Shown here: piece by piece, positions 37,901 to 47,096 of the stretch
Layout: the number at the start of each line of letters is the position of its first letter
Position numbering within the stretch: the stretch's first letter is position 1
Source: Cheilinus undulatus
Lineage: Eukaryota; Chordata; Actinopteri; Labriformes; Labridae
Assembly: GCF_018320785.1 (NCBI RefSeq)
Contig: NC_054873.1
Span: 31,214,196-31,278,195 of the forward strand
Direction of reading: 5' to 3'
Length of the DNA stretch: 64,000 bases
Made by a program: the position numbers and the translations under genes
Notes under the pieces: model-generated
Seen by the model: only the letters and a program-made list of their open reading frames with translations
The model's database searches: none
What the model was told of the DNA's origin: nothing

Positions 37901-40900
37901 TGAGGACGTCATATCTCAAGCATTCAGTTGCGTTGGCACTTGTTGATGATTTCTTAGCATTTTTCTCTGTCTACTTTTTTTTATTTATTTTTTTTTATTT
38001 AAAGCCTGATGGAAAAGATAGCCGACCCTTCCATCTCACTGTGGAAAAACTGGAAGCAGGACTAAAAAAGGCTAAGCAAGAGGTAACTCGGGATTTTTTC
38101 CTTGAACACTTACATAAATTTCGAGAGAGGCCAATGCACTCTAAACAAAGTTCTTTATTTAGATAAATTCCTCGGTTGCTCAATTTATCTCACCGATTTC
38201 TAATTCAGACTTATCTTTATTTATTCCTTTGTTACTCTGTGGAGATGCAATAGTTCAGTTTATTAGCATATAAAAGCTATTTGTCTCTTTAAGGGGGTGA
38301 TCATCCGAGCTATTCTGCTGATGAACCCTCACAACCCTCTGGCTGAGATCTACACCCTCAAAGAGATGACTGCCTTCTTGGAGTTTGCCAAAAAGTATGT
38401 TTACTCCACCTTTATCTCCTACCTTTGCCTTTAACACAGGAGGCAGAACAATCCTGCATGTTTTCAGTAATGTTTGGCTTCCTGCATGCAGTGCCATGGC
38501 ACACTGCCACTGCATACACTTTCTTGATGTGAACTCTTTATTTTATGAAAAGGAGCTCTGTCCCATGTGGAATTTGAAGCACCCATGATGGAGTTTTATC
38601 ACCTCTCCTCACCATAACATATTGTTAAGTGCAGCCAAGTTTCAAGGAGACTCTGTCAGTGATTTGTTGGGGTTATTCCCTTCATATAGCCATGTAGGCA
38701 CTTGGATTATGAAATCAGAAACTACAAAGGATGTTGAAGAAGCTTTGTTTTGCTTTATAAGGTCATTACCATTGTAAAACCCATAGTTGTCAGTTCGGCA
38801 CTGTTAACATTCATCTTATCCTTCCTCTCCTTTATTTCCTCCTTTAGCAATGAGCTCCACGCAATCATTGATGAACTTTACATGCTGACAATCTTTGATG
38901 AATCTTTCACATTTAAAAGCGTCCTCAGTCTAGACAGGTACTGCACGAACTTACATCTGCATTATAACTCTAAAGCCTTAATTGCCAGCATCTCAGCTGC
39001 TAATGGTCTATCTCTTTTAGTTTGCCAGACCCACAGAGGACATATGTGTTGTGGGGTATGAGCAAGGTATGTACTGGCTCTGTGAAACTTTTCTTACATT
39101 TTAAAGCACAGTAAAATCTCAAATTTTCTTGAGTGGTTATTTTTCAGTTAAAGACACTTTATCTTCTAGGACTTTGCAATATCAGGAATGAGAATTGGCA
39201 CTCTGTACACTGAGAACAGAGACATACTGAAGGCTGTGGCCCAGCTTGGCAGGTTTCATACCATCCCTGGAATCACTCAGCACCAGACAGCACAACTGCT
39301 TCGGGACAGAGGTATGGATTTCACTTCACATGTGCTTCTGCAAACATACTGTAGAACCTAAAATCCATAAATCAATCCCTGTCAAAATCTTGTGTATACC
39401 TAAAATTATTAGGGTAAGGTTTAAATGGGTAGTTCCTAAAATAAAAAAGCACTTAAAAAACACTGAGTTAAGTAACAAAAGTAACCAAAGACCAAACACT
39501 ACTGTATTGGCAGTTATGCTGAGGGCCCGGTTGTCATGTTATTGTCAGTACTAAGGTATATCAAAATATGATACATGTTCAATAAATAATTTAAGAGAAT
39601 TTTCTGATTCTCTATGCTTTTTAAAATCAATTTCAGTCGATATGATTGTTTCATTGTTAATATTTGACAATTAAATTGCAAAATTTAATTTTTCTTATGG
39701 TTTTTCATTTATGTAATACTTTTTAAATGTATTCAGTGCCTATAAAAATCATTCACCCCTTTGGATGTTTTACCCTTTTATTGATTCTATAAATTAATCA
39801 TAGTCAATATAATTTGGCTTTTTGACAAAAAAATACAAAAAATCCTTAATGTCAAAGTGAAAACATATTTCTATAAATTAATGTGAGTTAAATAAAATGT
39901 TTAAAATGAGTGATTGCATATACATTCACCTCCTAGGTATTTGACCTTACTCCACAGAGGTTCAGCCAATTTGTGTTCATAGTCTCACATTTAGTGAAAT
40001 GGATGTCATCTGAGTTCAGTGAATGTTTCTCAAGTGATTACAGTATAAAGACACCTGTGTGTGTCAAAGATTCAGTTAATGGATTATCAAAATTCATGGC
40101 TACCATTACACTATGAAGACAAAAGAACACTCCAAGCAACTCAGAGAAAATGTGAAGGAAAAGTCTAAGTTTAAGTCTGGACTGAGTTTAGTTGAATCCA
40201 TCACAAGGGGGGAACGGAAAATGCTACATGTTTAAATCTACCAAGAAGTGCTAGAGGATTAGCGCGAGAGGCCACTAAGACACCTATGACGTCTCTGAAG
40301 GAGTTTCAAGCTTTAGCAGCTGAGATTGTAGAGACTCTGCATACAACAACTGTCAAAGCTTTATGGGAGCGCTGCAAAGAGAAAGACACTGTTGAAAAAA
40401 AACCAGATGAAATCTCAGCCAGAGTTTGCCAAAAGGCATGTGGGAGACTCCATGGTCAAGTGGATGAAAGTTCTTTAGTCTGATGAGACCAAAATGGTGC
40501 TTTTTGACCATTAGACAAAGCATTTTGTCAGACACTAAACACTGCATGTCACCAAAAACACACCATCCCCACTGTGAAGCACAGTGGTGGCAGCATCATG
40601 CTGTGGGATGCTTCTCTGCAGCCCGCTCTGGAAGGTCTGTAAAGGTAAAATAAATATGGCAAATTCTAGGAAAATCCTGAAGGACAATCTTATTCAGTTT
40701 GCAAGAGAACTATGGCTTAGGAAAAGATTTACTTTCTAGCAAGACAATGACCCAAGGTATACAGAGAAAGCTACACAAAAATGGCTTAAAGACGAGGTGA
40801 CTATTCTGGTGTGGCTGAGTAAAAGCTGAGACCCCAATCTAATAGGGAATTTGTGGCTGGACTTGATAAGGGCTGTTCACCCTCAATCCCTATGAAACCT

Positions 40901-43544
40901 GACAGAGCTTGGGCAGTTTTGCAAAGAAGAATGAAGTTAAATTGCAGTGTCCAGATGTGCAAGCCTGGTGAATAATTATGCAGTCAATTATTTTACATTA
41001 CATATTTTTATTTAATTGAAATTACTTAGTAGAAATCTGCTTTCACTTTTACATTAAAGAGGTTTTTTTCTATTTTTTTTAAAGGTTTATTTTTGGGCAT
41101 TTTGTGCCTTTATTTGATGGAGGAGAGGATAGTGGATAGGGTTGGAGACGGGGAGGGGAGCGGGGAGAGACATGCGGTGAGGGGCCTCAGGCCAGATTCG
41201 AGCCCTGGCCGCCCGCGTATGTGGGTTGCGCGCCTTATCCATTCTGCCACCTGCGCCCCTTTTTTCAATTTTTTTTTTGTTAAAAAAAAGCCAAATTAGA
41301 TGGCCCATGATTGATTTTATAAAATCAGTAAAAAGGTAAAACATCCAAGGGGTGAATACTTTTTATGGGTTCTGTAGACTAAAAAGTATTCTTTGAAATA
41401 AAAGCAATTTTTTAAAATAAAAAGTACTAACAATATTTTATATAAGACTTTTCTGAAATACTTATCTGAAATAGAGACGGGATTGTAGAGCAAATCCTGG
41501 ATCAAATAAAGAATTGTATAACAAAAATGGAAATTCCTATCTCTTTGAGTTATCAGATGTGCTGCTTGTGTTTCTAGAATTGGAGCACAGACAGGTTTTA
41601 AGAGACAATGAATTCTTTTCAACAAATAATCTGTTGACACCTTATATAAGTTACCATTGACATTCTTGTAATGCTAGGGCTTTACACTTGTCCCTATTGT
41701 GTTAATCATTAGCCCAAATTTCTAAAATACCAATGTGTGTTGTAATCTCTGTGGCTCTTCCACTCATTTAGTTGGGCAGGGTTTCAAATTTGCTTCCAGT
41801 CATTTTTGGTTTATCACTTTCATTGTACACTTTGTACCAGTATGTACACTTAACCTCAGATAATGAGAGGTCTTAAACAACTAAAGTCATTAAACATACT
41901 GTATGTGTACATTAAGCAACATCTGTCTGGCCAGTAAGCACTTTCCTGGTTGAGTAAGAAGAATACATGAATGTAATTGTTTTGAATGCAAGAGCCTCAA
42001 CTATTTAAATATTTTCTTGCTTGTGATTTCCAAGTTTCCGAGAGACATCATTCAACCTTTTATTTTCCTCTGATGTAACAGGTGCCAGCTATGGACTTCT
42101 GCGACACCTCATTCTGCAAAAAGTTAAACAAGCTATTTACATTTACCTTTTTCATTTTTTCTGTAGAGTGGATCAACAAAGAGTTTTTGCCAGAGAACAG
42201 ACGCAGACTAAAAGCTGCTCACAGTTATGTAAAGAGTGAGCTGGAGAGTATGGGCATCCCTTACCTGGACTGGCCTGCTACACTGTATGTCTGGGTCGAC
42301 CTCAGAAAGGTATGCTTGGATGTTTGAGCTCATGTTTTATTTATTCATATTTCTTTCTGCTATTAAAATGGAAATAGCTTTGCATGATTTCCTTTTTTGT
42401 GTAAGCATTTGCAAAGGTTTTATACCCTAATTTCTCCCTGGTGTTTCTTTAGTACCTCAGAGAGCCATCGTTTGAGGAGGAGCTTGCCCTGTGGAGGAGT
42501 ATCCAGAGACACAAGGTGTTTATAAGCTGTGGTCAGGCCTTCTTCTGCTCCACACCAGGCTGGTTCCGTATCATCTTTGCAGAGGAACAGCATCGCCTTG
42601 AGCTTGGTCAGTATAAAGTGAACAATCCAGAATAACGTGCTATTTCCTTTTCTTTTTATGACCACTGAATGGTTAGAATACCCCCATAAAAGTGATGGTA
42701 GCTGGAGAGGTGCCATCACGTCCTGAGCACTGCCGAAGTGCCCTTGAGCAAGGCACTGAACCCCCCACAGCTCATGGCAGTGCTTAGCAATGAGCAGCAA
42801 GGCCATCACTGTATATGTGTGTAATATGTAAAAAGCAACAAAACAGTGTAAACTATGAATTTCCCTATGGGGATGAATGAATGAAGTACAACTTTAATTC
42901 TGACCTAGGTATTTAAATATGTTGTTTTTTAGGGTTTTAAGTACTAATTCCTTCCCATTTATTCCCATTTATACCATATTCTACACATAGATTAGATAAT
43001 ACCTATTTTTACATTTGTTCAGTCAATGTGTGTTATTTCAGCTCATCCCCAGATTAGGGCCATAATCTCTGTATTGACTAGATAATAGTTATTTAGCTGA
43101 TTTGAAAATGTTTGTTTTATTTCAGGCCTGAAAAGATTCAAGGAGGCTTTAAAAGAAATCAAAGAAAACAGCACCAGCTCTGAATCAAACTGCATCAGAG
43201 AAGGCAGTAAGGAGAGGATAGAATCAGTGAAAGAGGACAGTTCAGATTTAGACAATGCTGTGATTGTGAATTCAGCATCATCACCCTGGAGCAAGTCATC
43301 CGACCAGCTGAAGGAGAAGGACAGTCCTGTTCCTGACACAGCCTCGCTGGCCACCGAGGAGCTTGTGTTGCTGGACTGCCAAGCATCAAAGCCTGAAGAG
43401 GGTCTGGACTCTCTGATTGGTACTCTCAGGCACCAAATTCGCTCTTCTGATTGGTTGGAGAAAAACACTCCAGAGCTGTCTGCCGGGGAGGACCCAGAGA
43501 TTCTTGATGTATTCAAGGCTCTGCTACAGAGAGCCAGAAAGTAA
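28997..43544 (+). CDS. accs: Myb/SANT-ACCS fusion: 1-aminocyclopropane-1-carboxylate synthase-like protein
   Basis: Coding exons: 28997-29636, 31093-31838, 31922-31981, 32086-32156, 32283-32352, 34687-34753, 35096-35193, 38005-38082, 38294-38394, 38848-38937, 39021-39066, 39170-39311, 42167-42309, 42453-42606, 43126-43544. All junctions are GT-AG and in phase: 2925 nt, 974 residues. Residues 11-96 are a Myb/SANT-like DNA-binding domain (W14, W26, W87; GDQCREKIKKMKLEYRRIKD). Residues about 290-370 hold a Glu/Arg-rich coiled coil, then a Ser/Thr/Pro linker. Residues 463-840 are a fold-type I PLP domain closely matching human ACCS: GTSENKL (E471), MNPHNPL (N624), DELY (D652, Y655), SKD with Schiff-base Lys689, R697 and GWFR (R823). 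Human ACCS (about 501 residues) lacks the DNA-binding part and is not known to make ACC. Residues 837-974 are an acidic Ser-rich tail ending in a helix-like segment. ATG chosen because it lies 22 bases after an acceptor and opens the SANT domain. Poly(A) signal at 44005. Confidence 0.9.
29744..29782. repeat. (TTAA)n / (ATT)n microsatellite
   Basis: Four TTAA-type units followed by about seven ATT units, in the first intron after the SANT exon of accs. Confidence 0.9.
30027..30420. mobile_element. hAT-like MITE in accs intron
   Basis: Begins TAGGGATGCACAATAATTGG and ends with the inverse type, GATAATATCAGACATCCCTA. The interior is rich in 'ccgatatt' and 'gatactgatat' motifs common to fish families of this kind. 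About 394 bp and non-coding. I see no clean target duplication. Confidence 0.7.
32400..34680 (+). other. accs intron between coding exons 5 and 6
   Basis: About 2.3 kb between exons ending at 32352 and starting at 34687. Only short, featureless open frames. From about 33612 ('catggttctcaactggtctaacc') the sequence resembles the left end of a hAT/Charlie-type MITE, and near 34040-34110 a 'gcgacccattgaaag' block fits the same kind of element, but boundaries cannot be set. Confidence 0.45.
35836..36605. mobile_element. hAT-like MITE nested in the Tc1 copy
   Basis: The left part has CACTTGGTTTGACTCGGCAC and 'tttgcttttccaccacaac'; the right part has 'ggcatggccaaaagtcatagtggaaaagcccc', its imperfect inverse. 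This is the signature of a widespread fish non-autonomous element with 'cttttccac' ends. It splits the surrounding Tc1 copy, so it is younger. A CT microsatellite lies inside at 36055-36075. Confidence 0.65.
36055..36075. repeat. (CT)n microsatellite
   Basis: Short CT run with one interruption, inside the nested MITE. Confidence 0.85.
39732..41377 (+). mobile_element. Tc1-like transposon, degenerate, sense, in accs intron
   Basis: Termini are inverted (TTCAGTGCCTATAAAAATCA on the left; right end 'tttttatgggttctgta' reversed). The same family as 35693-37262, but in the opposite orientation. Plus-strand decayed transposase pieces: SKQLREN near 40135 (N-terminal HTH part), QDNDPRYTEKATQKWLK near 40742 (second catalytic Asp), then DPNLIGNLW where the usual Glu is replaced by Gly, with a stop codon just before. 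Dead copy. A tRNA-derived SINE sits in its right terminal repeat. Confidence 0.8.
41079..41265 (-). repeat. tRNA-derived SINE inserted in the Tc1 right end
   Basis: On the minus strand from about 41262: GGGGCGCAGGTGGCAGAATG (A box-like), then GGCTCGAATCT (B box-like) at tRNA spacing, then a body with 'ctccccgtctccaacc' and a T-rich/A-rich tail near 41080. It separates the two parts of the surrounding Tc1 terminal repeat, so it inserted later. Confidence 0.75.
41378..42166 (+). other. accs intron, distal part
   Basis: Remainder of the intron before coding exon 13 (42167-42309). No repeat or exon recognised. Confidence 0.5.
42690..42880. repeat. Fish interspersed repeat fragment ('cccttgagcaaggcactgaaccccc')
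   Basis: Contains the block GCCCTTGAGCAAGGCACTGA followed by ACCCCCC, a hallmark of several teleost short interspersed elements. It lies in the last accs intron (42607-43125). Confidence 0.65.
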
Positions 43545-44030
43545 GCTCAGGACAAACAGACATGCATGTAAGCTGCCAGATTTCAAGAGGCAGCACTTCA
43601 TTGCCCAGCATTTTCCCCTCAATTATTGTGAAGAGCTTGATACAAACACCTGACATGGGGTCAAATCTGATGCCTGTTTGTGAGTGAAGAGGAAGCACTC
43701 AATGAGAGGAGGCTAATGAGAAGGGGGAAACTGATGCAGGCATGACCAGGATGGAAGAACTGAAATAATTACTTATCAATCTGTATCTTGAGGCCTTATT
43801 TCTAAGCTGATATACAATATGACCTTGCTTTTTTGCAATACGGATATAAAAGATACATGTTTATTTTGTCATATTTTAAGAGAATGCCAAATGCATACGT
43901 TCTATTCTTATATATTTCAAGTCTTTAGATCAAAGTTGCATTATTATTTGATTATATACACTTTATCACAATGTTGTCATTTCCTTTAAAGATAAGGATC
44001 TGTGAATAAAGTGATGTATTATTATATCCT
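43545..44030 (+). terminator. accs: accs 3' UTR with poly(A) signal
   Basis: The stop TAA is at 43542-43544. AATAAA occurs at 44005-44010, followed by GT-rich sequence ('gtgatgtatt', 'tatgtgacc'), so cleavage near 44025-44035 is likely. A 3' UTR of about 480 bases. Confidence 0.6.
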
Positions 44031-44132
44031 TATGTGACCATATGCTGTTTTTCTACAGTAAATCTCATTATCTGTTTATAGATATCTTGCAAATACCTTA
44101 ACTATCACTGGGCAACTTATACTTTTTCATTG

Positions 44133-46233
44133 TACACCGTGTCCCAAATTATTATGCAAATTGAATTTTAATGTCATAAACATTCAAATTTTTGTTTTTC
44201 AATTAAACTCATGAATGGTATTGTGTCTCGGGGCTCTCTGGATCACTGAAATCAATCTCAGACACCTGTGATAATTATTTTGCCAGTTAAAGGAAAACTA
44301 CTTAAGAAGGATGTTCCACATTATTAAGCAGGCCACAGGTTTCAAGCAATATAGGAAAGACATAACCTGACACACCAGATGGATGTGTTTCACACATCCA
44401 CCTTGGAAAGCTACAATAGGAAAGGTTTAAGAAAAGGCAGAGGCTTTGAAAAAAACTTGGAGTGTGATTGGATGAACGTTCTGTCTGTCACATCTCTACG
44501 GGCCAATCAGAGCAACAAAACACGTGATGTAGCCGCTATCAAGCTGCATGTACGCAGCTACTGAGGAATAACGCGAGACATGGCGACTATAGACATGTAA
44601 GTACTCGACTTTTGTGGTTTTTGAAAAGAAAACAACTCACTGCTGTTCTTTGTTCTTTAAACGAAGAAATGTTTTCAAGTTCTGATTAAACTGCCGCTTT
44701 AGCAGTATCCACGCTAATCTCTTCCTCCATAACTGCTTCAGCTCTTGCTGCTGCTTGTTTATGTCATGATTCTGCTGCACCTGAAAGTACTGCCCCTCAT
44801 CACTGATTGGTCCTGTCACTTTCTAACCGGGCCCAAACGATTCAGATGGGAGCTTTGCAAGATGGATTTGCCAGTGAGAAACAAGGAAACGAGTTTATCC
44901 ATCTGCTTTGCAAGGTTAGGACAGAAAAGGATCTCTCTGCTGCCAAAAAGTGTCAAATAGTGTAATGCCTTAGACAAGGAACTGAAACATTAGATATTTC
45001 ATGAAAAATTAAGCGTGATCATTGTACCGTGTGGCTGATTCAGAGAACAGACGGGTTCATGCAGATAAAGGCATAATGAGGAAGGTTTCTGCCAGACAAA
45101 TTCATCAGATTAAGAGAGCAGTTGCTAAAATATCATTACAAAGCAGCAAACAGGTATTTGAAGCTGCTGGTGCCTCTGGAGTCCCACCAACCTCAAAGTG
45201 TAGGATCCTCCAGAGGCTTGCAGTCGTGCATAAACCTACTATTCGGCCACCCTATCCAATGCTCACAAGCAGAAACAGTTGCAGTGCTCCAAGAAATACA
45301 TGAAGACTTATTTTCAAACAGTCTTGTTGACTGATGAGTGCTATGCAACCCTGGATGGTCCAGATGGATGAAGTAGTGGATGGTTGGTGGATGGCCACCA
45401 TGTCCCAACAAGGCTGTGACGTCAGCAAGGAGGTGGGGGAGTTGTGTTCTGGGCCAGACTCATGAGGAGACAGATGTTAGGCCCTTTAGGGTCCTTGACG
45501 GTGTGAAAATGACCTTGGCAAAGTATATAGAGTTGCTGACTGACCACTTTCTTCCATGGTACAAAAAGAAGAACAGTGCCTTCTGTAGCAAAATTATCTT
45601 CATGCATGACAATGCACCATCTCATGCTGCAAAGAATACCTCTGTGTCATTGGCTGCTATGGGCATAAAAGGAGAGAAACTCATGGTGTGGCCCCCATCC
45701 TCCCCTGACCTCAACCCTATTGAGAACCTTTGGAGCATCCTCCAGCTAAAGATCTATGAGGGTGGGAGGCAGTTCACATCAAAACTGCAGCTCTGGGAGG
45801 ATATTCTGACAGCTTGCAAAGAAATTCCAGCTGAGACTCTCCAAAAACTCACAAGTTCAATGGATGCAAGAATTGTGAGGGTGATATCAAAGAAGGGGTT
45901 CTATGTTAACATGTAACTTGGCCTGATAAGATGGTTTGATTGAAATAGCTTTTGATTTCAGTAAATATGACCTCCTAATGCTGCAAATTCAACAAATGAC
46001 CATTTTCAGTTCTTTACAACCTATAAAATCTTTAAAAACTCTGTTTTGCATAATAATGTGGAACAGTGCATTTTGAGGTGTTTTTTTAAAATAATTATCA
46101 TTATGAAGTTTGTTCAAAAACATTTAAATTATGCTCTAATGGCTGATGACTTGAAAAATATTCTGCCATTTGCATTGATATGTTGGAAAATAAGAGAAAA
46201 TATCATTTGCATAATAATTTGGAGTGCAGTGTA
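44133..46233 (+). mobile_element. Tc1/mariner-type DD37E transposon, nearly full length, inactivated
   Basis: The terminal inverted repeats share CAAATTATTATGCAAA within TACACCGTGTCC... (from 44133) and its inverse ending ...GCAGTGTA (46233), with TA at each edge. The plus strand carries a transposase in two frames: residues with KVSARQIHQIKRA and QVFEAAGASGVPP at about 45082-45190 (helix-turn-helix region), a first Asp near LLTDE (45326), and a second frame 45380-45916 with MHDNAPSHAAK and SPDLNPIENLW. Thirty-seven residues separate the second Asp and the Glu, so DD37E. A frameshift and stops between 45300 and 45380, plus a MITE at 44363-44917, make it defective. Without the MITE it is about 1.5 kb, a normal size. 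Confidence 0.88.
44363..44917. mobile_element. MITE copy 2, nested in the DD37E element
   Basis: The left end TAACCTGACACACCAGATGG and the reversed right end TAACCTTGCAAAGCAGATGG match at 15 of 20 positions. Flanks GGAAAGACA and GGACAGAAA match at 7 of 9. Taking out the MITE and one 9-base copy leaves continuous transposon sequence. The same family and orientation as 15336-15820, with long interior similarity. Confidence 0.78.
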
Positions 46234-46639
46234 TTGTATAATTCTGGTTTAAGATAACATCTCTTAGTTTGTAGGCAGATTTCTCAAAGGGTCTCTCAGT
46301 GTGAGATTAAAACCTTGCCTTTAAGTGGGCTTACAGCTGTTCCACTGTCAAAGGAAAGTAAAGGGGAGGTGATGAAGAGGAGTGATAATAGGGGTTAAAT
46401 CATCAAAAGCCGCAGTACGCTGTTCCTCCACGCATTATGTCAGTGGGATTTCCTTTAAACTTGCATATTAACTCGCTGTCAGCCCACCCGAGACAAACAC
46501 AAACACAGCTTCTGCATTTGAATTCACAGAATCAGCCATATTAAGGATTTTTCAAGACTTCCTTTAAATTATTTAAAAGGGTATTTTGTTCATAACAGAT
46601 GCTGTTCTGCTTCCTCATTTACTGAAAGGGTCGTTGTTG

Positions 46640-46935
46640 TTGCTGCTGCTTTCACTTTCTCTACAGTGTGAGCTCATGAGACTCAGTGGAGAATTCTCGG
46701 GGAAATTTAGCCGCTAGCAGGGGGAGTTTCCATTGCAGCAGAGGAGGAGAAACACTGAAAGGGTTTGATCTGCGAGTGAGGGCTTGTGGTCATGAGTAGT
46801 AGGAGTACAAAGGTGTCAGAGTGTTTAAACTATTTGTACATCAGTAAACATTCGAGGTTCCTACTGTATAAACTGCTCTTCCTGCAGACACTAACCGAAC
46901 AGGTTTGTTCCTGAGACTTCTCTACAGAAACAAAG
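46640..46935 (+). promoter_or_regulatory. Candidate promoter and 5' UTR exon of the claudin-like gene
   Basis: A consensus donor (CAAAG then GTAAGAC) ends an exon-like segment at 46935, and the next acceptor (TCTCTCCAG) is at 47069. The intervening 134-base intron is plausible. The transcription start cannot be fixed; it lies somewhere in this stretch or just upstream. Confidence 0.4.
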
Positions 46936-47096
46936 GTAAGACTACACTTCAAGTAGTCTACATTTTAAAGCTGATTTATCTGGAATTATTAGTTGTTTTA
47001 GGGCTGGTTTTTATTGTTTTTAAATTGAATTAACCCCCATTTTTAATTTACTTCTCCCTGTCTCTCCAGGTGTCCTTACTCTCTCTCTGGACGTTC

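Noticed and set aside
41079..41265. Possible tRNA gene on minus strand
   Set aside because: Same reasoning: SINE with tail, inserted in a Tc1 terminal repeat.
42420..42809. 129-codon minus-strand frame
   Set aside because: Antisense to an accs exon (42453-42606) and an intronic repeat.
43043..43516. 157-codon minus-strand frame, the longest single minus frame in this part
   Set aside because: Antisense shadow of the last accs exon, which has clear family context on the plus strand.
47070..47096. GTG-initiated N-terminal extension of the claudin-like protein
   Set aside because: 47070 is the first base after a splice acceptor; the first in-frame ATG is 47097, so the preceding nine codons are leader sequence.
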